Below, one piece after another: positions 1 through 7,644 of a DNA stretch of 9,643 bases. The stretch's first letter is position 1; the number at the start of each line of letters is the position of its first letter. The stretch is from an uncultured Bacillota bacterium (GTDB lineage Bacteria; Bacillota; Clostridia; Peptostreptococcales; Anaerovoracaceae): the NCBI GenBank assembly GCA_946541435.1, contig CAMNJK010000047.1:1-9643 (forward strand). Direction: 5' to 3'. The position numbers and the translations under genes were made by a program. The notes beneath the pieces are model-generated. The model had not been told where the DNA came from, searched no databases, and worked only from the letters and a program-made list of their open reading frames with translations.

Positions 1-223
1 TATAAGTATCCGCGGAATGGAAAGGGACTCCACACATAGGAGCCCTTTCTTCCAATCCGCAGTTTTTGCCGGTCAATGTCAGTTCCAGTTCTCTGGATAC
101 CAGTTTGGCATCCTCGAAGAACATTTCGTAGAAATCACCGAGACGGAAAAACAGAATGTCGTCAGGATGCTGGTCCTTGATCTCCATGTACTGCTGCATC
201 ATCGGTGAAAGCTTTGAAGCCAT
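1..223 (-). CDS. mutS: DNA mismatch repair protein MutS, N-terminal fragment
   Basis: This is the 5' end of a mutS gene, with 74 whole codons before the window edge cuts it. MutS recognises mismatches and small loops in DNA after replication and recruits MutL. The fragment reads as the start of the mismatch-binding domain: [11 protein letters not shown] at residues 6-16, then [11 protein letters not shown] at 29-39. The Phe-x-Glu of this motif (F31, E33) is the pair that stacks on and contacts the mismatched base in known MutS proteins. It continues with LELTLTGKN and [10 protein letters not shown], both typical of the family. The start is the ATG at 221-223, with AAGGAG at 229-234 five bases upstream. 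The gene begins 12 bases after the aminotransferase stop, so the two are probably cotranscribed. The short length comes only from the window edge. MutS2 is unlikely because it lacks this N-terminal domain. Confidence 0.95.
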   Translation of the reverse strand, partial: MASKLSPMMQQYMEIKDQHPDDILFFRLGDFYEMFFEDAKLVSRELELTLTGKNCGLEERAPMCGVPFHSADTY

Positions 224-235
224 ATTTACTCCTTC

Positions 236-1435
236 TTACTTGTTGCCTGCTGCCTTATAAGCTTCGATGCCCAGGCGGATCAGCTCAGCGCCGCGGCGCA
301 TGGATTCCTGGTTCAGGACGTAAGCGATACGCATTTCGTTTTTGCCCAGGCCTTCTGTGGCATAGAATCCCGCTGCCGGCGCGAACATGACGGTCTCACC
401 CTTGTCGTCGAATTCCTTCAGCAGGAACATCAGGAAGTCTTCCGCGTCTTCCACCGGAAGCTTGCATGTCAGGTAGAATGCGCCGCCGGGCTTCTGGCAT
501 ACGATGCCCGGGATCTGGCTCAGCTCTTCGTAAGCAGCGTTTCTTCTGCCTTCATATTCAGCTCTTGCCACATCATAGTAGGACTTGTCCATCCGATACA
601 GGGCAGCCGCGCCTACCTGCTCCAGTGTGGGGCAGCACAGTCTTCCCTGGGCCAGCTTCAGAACGCCGCTCATCAGTTCTTCGTTCTTGCTGATGATGCA
701 GCCAATGCGCGCGCCGCAGGCGGAGAAACGCTTGGAGACGGAGTCTACGATCACGACTCTGTCCGCGATGTCATCCAGCATACCGAAGGATGTGACATCT
801 CTGCCGTCATACGCGAATTCACGATAAACTTCATCGGAGATGATCCACAGATCATGTTCCTTGGCGATCTCGCCGATCAGCTTCATCTCATCCAGTGTCA
901 GGACACGGCCTGTGGGGTTGCCCGGGCTGATGCAGCAGATGGCCTTGGTGTTTTCAGTGATGGCTGCTTCGATCAGGTCGCGGTCCGCCCATGCGTAACC
1001 ATCCTCTGCCTTGGTGGTGATGGGGCTCAGCTTGCCGTTGACCTGATTGCAGAATGTGTTGTAGTTGGTGTAGAACGGTTCCGCGATGATCGCTTCCTCA
1101 CCGGGGTTCAGCAGGGCTGTGAAGATCATGGTCAGGGCTTCGGAACCGCCGTTGGTGACCAGGATATTCTTCCGTTCATAGTGCATATCATACTGTTTGT
1201 TGTAGTCAATGATCGCGTCCAGTAATTCGTTGACACCGCCGGACTCCGCATAAGCGATGACCTTCTTGTCAAAGGCGCGGATGGCTTCCATGAAGCATTC
1301 CGGTGTCTCGACGTCAGGCTGTCCGATGTTCAGACGATAGACCTTTTTTCCTTCTGCCTCAGCCTCAAACGCATAGGTGTTGAACCGTCTGATCGGCGAA
1401 AACTGCATTGCCGCCACTCTCTTTGATACATCCAT
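236..1435 (-). CDS. Class I/II PLP-dependent aminotransferase (aspartate aminotransferase-like)
   Basis: A 399-residue fold-type I aminotransferase, the usual length for the family. It moves an amino group between an amino acid and a 2-oxo acid using pyridoxal phosphate, in the cytoplasm. Visible landmarks are NIGQPD at 36-41, the TNGGSEA phosphate-loop region at 94-100, PGNPTG at 171-176, DEVY at 201-204, the probable Schiff-base lysine K235 in DSVSKRF, R243 in GARIG, and the carboxylate-binding arginine R369 in NEMRIAYV. These match the Asn, Asp, Tyr, Lys and Arg positions of aspartate aminotransferase. The substrate cannot be told from sequence; aspartate, alanine, aromatic or branched-chain amino acids are all possible. 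The ATG start at 1433-1435 has AGGAGG eight bases upstream. It sits between tlyA (98-base gap) and mutS (12-base gap) and has no obvious functional link to either. Confidence 0.93.
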   Translation of the reverse strand: MDVSKRVAAMQFSPIRRFNTYAFEAEAEGKKVYRLNIGQPDVETPECFMEAIRAFDKKVIAYAESGGVNELLDAIIDYNKQYDMHYERKNILVTNGGSEALTMIFTALLNPGEEAIIAEPFYTNYNTFCNQVNGKLSPITTKAEDGYAWADRDLIEAAITENTKAICCISPGNPTGRVLTLDEMKLIGEIAKEHDLWIISDEVYREFAYDGRDVTSFGMLDDIADRVVIVDSVSKRFSACGARIGCIISKNEELMSGVLKLAQGRLCCPTLEQVGAAALYRMDKSYYDVARAEYEGRRNAAYEELSQIPGIVCQKPGGAFYLTCKLPVEDAEDFLMFLLKEFDDKGETVMFAPAAGFYATEGLGKNEMRIAYVLNQESMRRGAELIRLGIEAYKAAGNK

Positions 1436-1468
1436 TTTTAAATCCTCCTAAAAACCACAAAGATGTAA

Positions 1469-1489
1469 GCCGAAGTTCCTTTCTCCGGC
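1469..1489 (-). other. Small hairpin in the tlyA-aminotransferase gap
   Basis: On the minus strand GCCGGAG and CTTCGGC form a 7-pair stem (one G-T pair) around a 7-base loop AAAGGAA. It lies between the tlyA stop and the aminotransferase ribosome binding site. A T5 run occurs about 14 bases after the stem, too far for a standard intrinsic terminator. It may be a weak terminator, an mRNA processing site, or chance. I saw no convincing promoter in this 98-base gap. Confidence 0.3.
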
Positions 1490-1533
1490 TGCCACTTTAC
1501 CATAAAGATGCCTGTGTTCCGCGCCCGCAGGAC

Positions 1534-2334
1534 TCACCCGAGATCGTCGTGAGAAGCCCTGACGATGCGATCCACATCATCATCTTCAACCATATTATTG
1601 CATACTTTTTTCGTCATGAAAAGCAGATATTCAATATTTCCCTTTGTACCTGTCACAGGTGAATAATCGAGGCCGATGGAAGCAAGGCCGTTCTCTTCAC
1701 CGTAGCCCATCACCTGGCGGATCACCTGCCGGTGGACCGCCGGATCACGGACGATCCCCTTTCGTCCCACCTGTTCTCTGCCCGCTTCGAACTGGGGTTT
1801 CACCAGGCAGACCAGCTGTCCCTCCGGACCCAGCAGCTGAGCTGCCACCGGCAGCACCAGCCTGAGGGAGATAAAGGATACATCGATGGAGATGAAGTCC
1901 ACATCGCACCCGATGGTGTCCACGTCAAGATACCGGACATTGACCTTCTCCATGTTGGTCACCCGGGGGTCACTCCTGAGCTTCCAGTCCAGCTGGCCAT
2001 AGCCCACATCGATGCAGTAGACATGGTCTGCCCCGTTCTGCAGCATGCAGTCTGTAAACCCGCCGGTGGAAGCGCCGATATCCACGGCCTTCACCCCCGT
2101 AAGGTCCAGGCCGAAACTGGCCATGGCCTTCTCCAGCTTGAGACCGCCCCGGCTCACATAGGGGCATGCCGCCTGCTTCAGTGTGATCTCGGCTTCCGCG
2201 TCGATCTTAGTGCCCGGTTTATCCATGAGCTGACCGTCCACCAGAACGATCCCTGCCATGATGGCTGCCTTGGCCTTCTCTCTGGAATCAAAGAGGCCGG
2301 CTTCCGTCGCCAGTACATCAAGTCTTTCCTTCAA
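1534..2334 (-). CDS. tlyA: TlyA family rRNA (cytidine-2'-O)-methyltransferase
   Basis: A 266-residue protein read from a TTG start at 2332-2334. TlyA enzymes use S-adenosylmethionine to 2'-O-methylate cytidines of rRNA (C1920 of 23S, and in the longer type also C1409 of 16S); family members are often mislabelled haemolysins. An S4-type RNA-binding domain occupies about residues 1-60, starting with KERLDVLATEAGLFDSREKA. The FtsJ-like Rossmann domain follows, with the SAM loop DIGASTGGFTD at 85-95. Probable catalytic K-D-K-E residues are K66 (SRGGLKL), D151 (DVSFIS), K179 (LVKPQFEAG) and E245 (NIEYLLF). The open frame runs up to 2487, but the extra 51 residues lie inside dxs and do not resemble the family, whereas S4 homology begins exactly at the TTG. 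That TTG is 4 bases after the dxs stop, so translation is probably coupled. Confidence 0.93.
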   Translation of the reverse strand: MKERLDVLATEAGLFDSREKAKAAIMAGIVLVDGQLMDKPGTKIDAEAEITLKQAACPYVSRGGLKLEKAMASFGLDLTGVKAVDIGASTGGFTDCMLQNGADHVYCIDVGYGQLDWKLRSDPRVTNMEKVNVRYLDVDTIGCDVDFISIDVSFISLRLVLPVAAQLLGPEGQLVCLVKPQFEAGREQVGRKGIVRDPAVHRQVIRQVMGYGEENGLASIGLDYSPVTGTKGNIEYLLFMTKKVCNNMVEDDDVDRIVRASHDDLG

Positions 2335-2338
2335 TGGA

Positions 2339-4210
2339 TCAGCAGCCCCCTTTCTTCCCGATCTCCCGGGCGATCCTGTCTGCCACAGACGCCCCGTCCA
2401 GTCCGTATTTCTGATAGAGCTGCTTCTGGGTCCCGTGGGGCACGAAGCAGTCCGGCCATCCCAGATTGACCACCCGGACATCCGCATCCGCCAGTTTCCC
2501 GTCGATGGCTTCTCCGATCCCGCCGGACATCACATTGTCCTCCAGGGTCACGATCAGGGAATGATCTGCGGCTGCCTCCTCCAGCTGTTCCTCATCCAAA
2601 GGCTGGAGAGACGCCATGTTCACAACGCCCGCATGGATGCCCTGTTCCAGAAGCAGATCAGCCGCCTCCAGGGCGTGGGACAACATGTGGCCCGCAGCCC
2701 AGATGTCCACATCCCCGCCTTCCCGGAGACGCTGGGCCCGGCCGGGTATGAATTCAGGCAGGTCAGGTTCCTGCGCCGCTTCCCCCCGGGGGTAACGGAT
2801 GGCGCAGGGCCCGTCGCATTCCCGGCTGTATTCCAGCATCTCCTCCAGCTGCCCTGCGGTGGCCGGCGCCAGGATGGTCATGCCCGGCATGGAACGGAGA
2901 TATGAAATGTCGTAGATCCCGTGATGGGTCTCGCCGTCGGCGCCCACGATGCCTGCCCGGTCAAGGCAGAAGACCACCGGGAGACTCTGCAGGCAGACAT
3001 CCTCCATGATCTGGTCATAGGCCCGCTGCAGGAATGTGGAATACACCGCCACATAGGGCCGCATCCCCCCTGCCGCCAGTCCTGCGGCGAAGGTCACGGC
3101 GTGTCCTTCCGTGATGCCGGTGTCATAGATCCGGTTCGGGAATGTTCTTCTGAACTGCTCCAGTCCGGTGCCTTCGATCATGGCCGCGCTGATGCAGGTG
3201 ATGGCCGGATCCTGAAATGCCATCCGGACCATCTTCTCCCCGAAGACCCCGGACCAGGTCCGGCCAGCCTTTGGAGAAGTCAGTTCCCCCGTATCCGGAT
3301 CGAAAGGCCCGATGCCGTGGAACTTGCCGGGGTTCTCCTCCGCCAGGGAATAGCCCCTGCCTTTTCTGGTCAGGGCGTGGATCAGCACCGGGCCGCGGAT
3401 GCTTTTCGCGTTCTCCAGCGCCTGACAGAGTTCCCTGATGTTGTGGCCGTCCACAGGCCCCAGATATTTGAAGCCCAGCTCCTCAAAGATCACTCCGTCC
3501 TCGATCACGGAGTACTTGATCTTCTCCTTGGCCGCCTGGATGCCGGAGACGATCTCTTCGCCGATGAGGGGGACTCTGGATACACCGTGCTTGATGCGGT
3601 GCTTCATGTTATTGTAGCCGGCGGTGCCGCTGAGGCGGATCAGATGCCTGGAAAGACCGCCGATGTTGGGGGAGATGGACATGCCGTTGTCGTTGAGGAC
3701 CACGATGAGGTCCGTGCCCAGATGTCCCGCATGGTTCAGCGCTTCAAATGCGCCGCCGCCGGTGAGGGCTCCGTCGCCGATGACGGATACCACCCGGTAA
3801 TCCTCTTTTGCCTGATCTCTGGCGCAGGCCATGCCCAGCCCCAGTCCGATGGACGTGCTGCTGTGGCCCGTGTCAAACACATCATATTCACTTTCGCAGC
3901 GTTTGGGAAAACCGCTGAGGCCGCCCATCTGCCGGAGATGTTCGAATTCTCCTGCCCGGCCGGTCAGGATCTTGTGGACATAGGACTGATGCCCCACATC
4001 CCAGATCAGCTTGTCCCGGGGCGTATCGAATACGCGGTGCAGGGCGATGGCCAGTTCCACCACGCCCAGGCTGGACGCCAGATGGCCGCCGTTCTTCGCT
4101 ACGGAAGACACCAGAAAATCCCGGATCTCATAAGAAAGAAGATCCAGTTCGTCGAAATCCATTTCCCGCAGGTCCGCCGGAAAATCATGATGTAAGAAAT
4201 AATCGCTCAT
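2339..4210 (-). CDS. dxs: 1-deoxy-D-xylulose-5-phosphate synthase
   Basis: A 623-residue thiamine diphosphate enzyme that condenses pyruvate and glyceraldehyde 3-phosphate to DXP, the first step of the MEP isoprenoid pathway. Conserved parts in order: GGHLASSLG at 41-49, WDVGHQSYVHKILTGR at 70-85, GHSSTS at 115-120, the ThDP/Mg motif GDGALTGG (145-152) to LNDN (172-175), GITEGHAV at 365-372 with catalytic E368, STFLQRAYDQ at 391-400, DRAGIVGADGETHHG at 417-431, and YPRGE at 473-477. A transketolase C-terminal domain follows. Length fits the usual 620-635. The open frame extends to 4315, but the ATG at 4208-4210 has AAAGG eight bases upstream and gives the normal N-terminus; a second choice is the ATG at 4244-4246 (635 residues, poor ribosome site). 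The gene follows ispA by 46 bases. The usual Gln after the catalytic Glu (AEQH) is Gly here (TEGH). Confidence 0.97.
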   Translation of the reverse strand: MSDYFLHHDFPADLREMDFDELDLLSYEIRDFLVSSVAKNGGHLASSLGVVELAIALHRVFDTPRDKLIWDVGHQSYVHKILTGRAGEFEHLRQMGGLSGFPKRCESEYDVFDTGHSSTSIGLGLGMACARDQAKEDYRVVSVIGDGALTGGGAFEALNHAGHLGTDLIVVLNDNGMSISPNIGGLSRHLIRLSGTAGYNNMKHRIKHGVSRVPLIGEEIVSGIQAAKEKIKYSVIEDGVIFEELGFKYLGPVDGHNIRELCQALENAKSIRGPVLIHALTRKGRGYSLAEENPGKFHGIGPFDPDTGELTSPKAGRTWSGVFGEKMVRMAFQDPAITCISAAMIEGTGLEQFRRTFPNRIYDTGITEGHAVTFAAGLAAGGMRPYVAVYSTFLQRAYDQIMEDVCLQSLPVVFCLDRAGIVGADGETHHGIYDISYLRSMPGMTILAPATAGQLEEMLEYSRECDGPCAIRYPRGEAAQEPDLPEFIPGRAQRLREGGDVDIWAAGHMLSHALEAADLLLEQGIHAGVVNMASLQPLDEEQLEEAAADHSLIVTLEDNVMSGGIGEAIDGKLADADVRVVNLGWPDCFVPHGTQKQLYQKYGLDGASVADRIAREIGKKGGC

Positions 4211-4256
4211 ATGTCGTACCTTTATTGAAGTCTGTTCATTCGTCATTTCCCGGGCA

Positions 4257-5153
4257 TCATTTCCCGCGGACTTCCAGCTGTCTGGCCAGATCCGTGAACA
4301 GTTCCGCGTTATCATAATATCCTGCCAGGGCGCCGATGGCTTTCTCTGTCAGGTCCTTCAGCCGGTCCATGGAAGCCTCAAGGCCATAGAGGGCCGGATA
4401 GGTGGCTTTCAGCGTCTCGCTGTCGTGTCCGGTCTTCTTGCCCAGTTCCGCCTCGTCTCCGATCACATCCAGGATGTCATCCCGGATCTGGAAGGCCAGT
4501 CCCAGATTCTCGGCATAGACCGTCAGATTCTCCAGCATGTCCGGGTCGGGGTTCCCCATCCGGGCGCCGGCGCGGACCGCAGCCACGATCATTGCCGCAG
4601 TTTTGTTCACATGAATGAAGTCCAGCATCTCCTGGGAACAGCTGCGGTCTTCTGCTTCGATGTCCGCGATCTGCCCCGCGACCACACCGCGGCAGCCGCA
4701 GCCTTTTGTGATCTCATAGGCGGCGCGGATCCGCTTCTTCAAAGCCTCCGGGTCATCCAGATAGAGCAGTGTATCCCGCTGCATGATCTCATAGGCGGCT
4801 GACTGAAGGCCGTCCCCTGCCAGCGTTGCCACCGCTTCGCCGTAGACCTTGTGATTGGTGGGCACGCCCCGGCGGAGATCATCATCATCCATACAGGGAA
4901 GATCATCATGGATCAGTGTGTAGGTATGGATGTACTCGATGGCGCATGCATAGGGCAGCGCCTCTTCGATCCTGCCGCCGCAGAAGTCACAGGCTGCCAG
5001 AAGGAGCACCGGTCGGATCCGTTTCCCGCCGGCCTGCAGACTGTATTTCATGGCTTCGTACAGCGTGATGCTCTTGGGGTCGATGTCCGGGAGCAGGTCT
5101 GCGAGATGCTCCTCAAGATAACGTTTATAATCATCAAATGAATAATCGTTCAT
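4257..5153 (-). CDS. ispA: Farnesyl diphosphate synthase (polyprenyl synthetase family)
   Basis: A 298-residue trans-prenyltransferase that joins isopentenyl diphosphate to allylic primers in the cytoplasm, feeding undecaprenyl phosphate and other isoprenoids. It has GGKRIRP at 42-48 for diphosphate binding, the first Asp-rich motif DDLPCMDDDDLRRG starting at D83, and the second at 225-229 (RDDILDV). The two extra residues inside the first motif and the aromatic Y78 five positions before it are the pattern of bacterial short-chain (C15) enzymes such as E. coli IspA. Geranylgeranyl diphosphate as product cannot be ruled out. The ATG at 5151-5153 lies 9 bases after the xseB stop, and its GAGG ribosome site overlaps that stop region. 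Together with dxs next door it places the first MEP step and a chain-elongation step in one operon. Confidence 0.95.
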   Translation of the reverse strand: MNDYSFDDYKRYLEEHLADLLPDIDPKSITLYEAMKYSLQAGGKRIRPVLLLAACDFCGGRIEEALPYACAIEYIHTYTLIHDDLPCMDDDDLRRGVPTNHKVYGEAVATLAGDGLQSAAYEIMQRDTLLYLDDPEALKKRIRAAYEITKGCGCRGVVAGQIADIEAEDRSCSQEMLDFIHVNKTAAMIVAAVRAGARMGNPDPDMLENLTVYAENLGLAFQIRDDILDVIGDEAELGKKTGHDSETLKATYPALYGLEASMDRLKDLTEKAIGALAGYYDNAELFTDLARQLEVRGK

Positions 5154-5162
5154 GGTACCACC

Positions 5163-5351
5163 TCAACGGGTCAGGGTCTCGATCTCCTGGACTGCTTCGT
5201 CCAGGATGGACCGGCATTCTTCATAAGCCTTCAGGCCTTCTTTATAACTTTTGATCGCTTCCTCCAGAGGGACATCCTGCGCGCGGATCTTCTCGGAGGC
5301 AGTTTCAAGTTTCTTCAGTGACTCTTCAAACGTTGGTTTCTTTTTGCTCAT
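5163..5351 (-). CDS. xseB: Exodeoxyribonuclease VII small subunit
   Basis: A 62-residue, mostly helical, charged protein with the family signature FEESLKKLETASEKI at residues 8-22 and VPLEEAIKSYKEGLKAYEEC at about 27-46. XseB subunits bind the long coiled-coil of XseA and are needed for a working exonuclease VII, which degrades single-stranded DNA from both ends to short oligonucleotides. It is at the short end of the family range (about 60-80), but both helices are present. The ATG at 5349-5351 is preceded by a GGAGGGGAGG stretch, an unusually long purine-rich ribosome site. It lies 20 bases after xseA, as expected for the two subunits. Confidence 0.96.
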   Translation of the reverse strand: MSKKKPTFEESLKKLETASEKIRAQDVPLEEAIKSYKEGLKAYEECRSILDEAVQEIETLTR

Positions 5352-5371
5352 GCGGATCCTCCCCTCCGGAT

Positions 5372-6592
5372 CTAAGCTTTCTCCTCGATATCGGTGATCT
5401 CCGTGATCCTGGCCGCGGCCGTGCCGCCGGCCATACGCAGATCGACGGTGTCTCCCGGTGACAGTTCGGCAGCGTTCCGTACCGCCCTGCCGTCCGCCCC
5501 CGTGACCATGGCGTAGCCCCGGTCGAGAATGGCATAGGGACTGGCGCCTTCGATCACCTGCCGCAGCAGGTCGATCCTCCTGGCATTCTCCGAAACACGC
5601 ATCTTCAGGATGCCTGTCATATCATCGGCCAGACGGTCCAGATGCATCTGTTCGTACTCGATCCGGGTACGGATGCCTGCGGCGAAAGCTGCCGGGTCAA
5701 GGGCCTGCAGCCGCTGCTTGGCCAGGGCAAGATGACGTTGGAGATCATTTCTGAGATCCGCGGCGGACCGGTCCAGCTGGTCGCGCAGCTGCCGGGTATC
5801 GGGCACCGCCCGGTCTGCGGCAGCCGTAGGTGTCTCCGCCCTCAGGTCAGCCACAAAATCCGCGATGGTGAAATCCGTTTCGTGCCCCACTGCGGAGATC
5901 ACCGGGATCCGCGACCGATAGATGCTCCTGGCTACGGCCTCTTCGTTGAAGGCCCACAGCTCTTCCTGGGAGCCGCCCCCGCGTCCGGCAATGATCACAT
6001 CCACCTCCGGATGCATCTCATTCAGCTCATCGATGGCGGCGGCGATATCCCGGGCGGCCGCCGGCCCCTGGACCAGCACCGGACAGATCAGGACGCTGGT
6101 CACGTCATTCTTGCTCTGTATGATCTTCAGGATGTCCCGGACCGCTGCGCCGGTGGGCGAAGTGACCACTGCCACTTTCCGTGGAAATGCCGGCAGCGGC
6201 TTCTTATGGGCGGGATCGAACAGGCCCTCTGCGGACAGCTTCGCCTTCAGCTGTTCGAATCGGATGGCCAGCTCGCCTTTCCCGCCGGCCCGAAGGTCCG
6301 TCACGTTCAGTGAATAGGTCCCGCCCCGCTCAAATACCGCGATGTAACCGGAAGCGATCACTTCGGCCCCTTCTTCCAGGGGGCATGTGATCTGGCGGGC
6401 GATCCGTTCCGGCAGGAAGCAGCTGATCCTGGAGCTGTCATCCTTCAGGGAAAAATAGATGTGTCCCGAATGATGAAACTTCAGATTGGACACCTCGCCG
6501 ATCAGGGCGATGTCAGACAGCAGCGGATCCATCCGCAGGACACGTCCGATATACTGATTCAGTTGTCCGACGCGGATGGGAGTCAGGTCCAT
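5372..6592 (-). CDS. xseA: Exodeoxyribonuclease VII large subunit
   Basis: A 406-residue catalytic subunit of exonuclease VII. The N-terminal OB-fold that binds single-stranded DNA spans about residues 5-105 (IGEVSNLKFHHSGHIYFSLK at 31-50). The catalytic core follows with VAVVTSPTGAAVRD at 140-153, GRGGGSQEELW at 203-213, SAVGHETDFTIADF at 233-246 and AETPTAAA at 252-259. A helical stretch from about 260 to 345 is the expected XseB-binding coiled-coil. The C-terminus has the typical RGYAMV segment and a small beta domain ending near GDTVDLRMAGG. The start ATG at 6590-6592 lies inside the end of the preceding Kae1-like gene (10-base overlap), with GGGAGG about eight bases upstream, so the two are translationally linked. 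Stop is TAG. No key motif is missing. Confidence 0.97.
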   Translation of the reverse strand: MDLTPIRVGQLNQYIGRVLRMDPLLSDIALIGEVSNLKFHHSGHIYFSLKDDSSRISCFLPERIARQITCPLEEGAEVIASGYIAVFERGGTYSLNVTDLRAGGKGELAIRFEQLKAKLSAEGLFDPAHKKPLPAFPRKVAVVTSPTGAAVRDILKIIQSKNDVTSVLICPVLVQGPAAARDIAAAIDELNEMHPEVDVIIAGRGGGSQEELWAFNEEAVARSIYRSRIPVISAVGHETDFTIADFVADLRAETPTAAADRAVPDTRQLRDQLDRSAADLRNDLQRHLALAKQRLQALDPAAFAAGIRTRIEYEQMHLDRLADDMTGILKMRVSENARRIDLLRQVIEGASPYAILDRGYAMVTGADGRAVRNAAELSPGDTVDLRMAGGTAAARITEITDIEEKA

Positions 6593-7644
6593 ATCAGTTT
6601 GCCTCCCAGCAGGGCCGTTCCCACCGCGTTGTCTGTGGCAAGATCGTTCTCATTGTCATCAAAGTAGACGATGATGCCCTCCTCCTCCAGCTGATCGCTC
6701 ACATAGGAGCGGATGAAGCGGCTGGAGGATACGCCGCCGGACATGATGATGTCCTGGAGGCCTGACCTTCGGCTGGCCTGCCGCAGCAGTTCCGCCAGGC
6801 AGTCGGAGATCCGGATGAAGATCTCGCGGATCAGTTCATCCCGGATCTGGTCGTCCACGTTCATGACGGATCTGGACATGGACAGACTCTGGATCTTATT
6901 TTTGATCTGTGTATCGATCCCGGACAGATTGATCTGGCCGTCGATGACCTTGATGGGCGTCAGCATGCTGCTGGAACGCCGGGTCTTCATGGCGATGTCG
7001 TCCATCTGTCTGCCGGACGGGAAGGAGAATCCCAGCGCCACGCCGGCGCGGTCCAGCACCTGGCCAAAGGAGATGTCTTTGGATCCGCCGATGATATCCA
7101 CATCGTAGAACGCCCCTTCTCCATGGACCCACTGGAATCCGTCTCCGCGGATCAGATGATACGGGTCATAGGCGCGGTTCCTGATGTGCAGCACTTCACA
7201 GGTACCTCCGCTGAAATGACAGGCCAGGAACTCATCCATGTCCGCCATTTCCGTATAGGATTTGATGGCCTGGATGTGGCCCTCCTGGTGAGAGAATCCT
7301 ATCACCGGGACATCCAGTACCGCCGCCAGTGACCGGGCAAAGCTTTCTCCTGCCAGAAAACACGGCATATAGGATCCTTCCGCCGGCCGCGGCTTGGAGG
7401 AATAGGAAACGGCAGCGATGGATCTGCTCAGATCAAACCCTGCCTCCTCAGAAGCCTCGTCAAAAAGCTCCGGCAGATTCTTTACATGCTGAAAGAGAGC
7501 GTCAGATTGCCTGAGCCCTCGTTCTCCCTGTTTCACATCCAGAAATCTCCGGATGTCGAATAGAATGTCCTCGTCGTTCAAAAGTGCGATGGATGTCTTG
7601 TAATTGCTTGTATCGACTCCAAGGACACATCTGTCTGCTGTCAT
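6583..7644 (-). CDS. Kae1/TsaD-like protein (paralogue of tRNA t6A enzyme), function unknown
   Basis: A 353-residue protein of the ASKHA-fold Kae1/TsaD (peptidase M22) family. True TsaD transfers the threonylcarbamoyl group to A37 of tRNA. This one resembles a divergent clostridial paralogue rather than TsaD itself. Retained: the metal-binding H-x3-H (H119, H123 in SHQEGH), the C-terminal ATDNAVG with D338, the SGG turn at 145-147, the LDRAGVALGFSFPSG segment (197-211), and GGVSSSRF at 303-310. Changed: the N-terminal TSCDET of TsaD reads TSNYKT (12-17), and SGGHT or SGGNT reads SGGTC. H143 sits where Kae1 has a metal-contacting tyrosine. Conserved-looking GERGLRQSDALFQHVK (40-55) is not a TsaD motif. 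Its ATG overlaps the nusB stop as ATGA, and its end overlaps xseA. Old labels such as O-sialoglycoprotein endopeptidase are not supported. The substrate is unknown. Confidence 0.88.
   Translation of the reverse strand: MTADRCVLGVDTSNYKTSIALLNDEDILFDIRRFLDVKQGERGLRQSDALFQHVKNLPELFDEASEEAGFDLSRSIAAVSYSSKPRPAEGSYMPCFLAGESFARSLAAVLDVPVIGFSHQEGHIQAIKSYTEMADMDEFLACHFSGGTCEVLHIRNRAYDPYHLIRGDGFQWVHGEGAFYDVDIIGGSKDISFGQVLDRAGVALGFSFPSGRQMDDIAMKTRRSSSMLTPIKVIDGQINLSGIDTQIKNKIQSLSMSRSVMNVDDQIRDELIREIFIRISDCLAELLRQASRRSGLQDIIMSGGVSSSRFIRSYVSDQLEEEGIIVYFDDNENDLATDNAVGTALLGGKLIWT

Noticed and set aside
1469..1489. Operon-ending terminator after tlyA
   Set aside because: The hairpin is short, has a G-T pair and lacks an adjacent T-run, so I list it only as a hairpin.
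1732..2469. 245-codon open frame on the plus strand
   Set aside because: It is antisense to tlyA and the end of dxs, with no family resemblance and no ribosome site noted.
2335..2487. 51-codon upstream extension of tlyA
   Set aside because: It overlaps dxs and its residues do not resemble the S4 domain, which begins at the TTG at 2334.
2921..4195. 424-codon open frame on the plus strand
   Set aside because: It lies wholly opposite dxs, which is unmistakable. The translation has no recognisable motif and mirrors G/C-rich third positions of the real gene.
4211..4315. Upstream extension of dxs to 4315
   Set aside because: It would overlap the end of ispA. The ATG at 4210 has a better ribosome site and gives the normal N-terminus.
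4875..4915. ATC-rich near-repeat (gatcatcat units)
   Set aside because: It encodes the Asp-rich catalytic motif of the prenyltransferase; the repetition reflects Asp codons.
5642..6313. 223-codon open frame on the plus strand
   Set aside because: It is the antisense shadow of xseA; the composition follows from the opposite strand.
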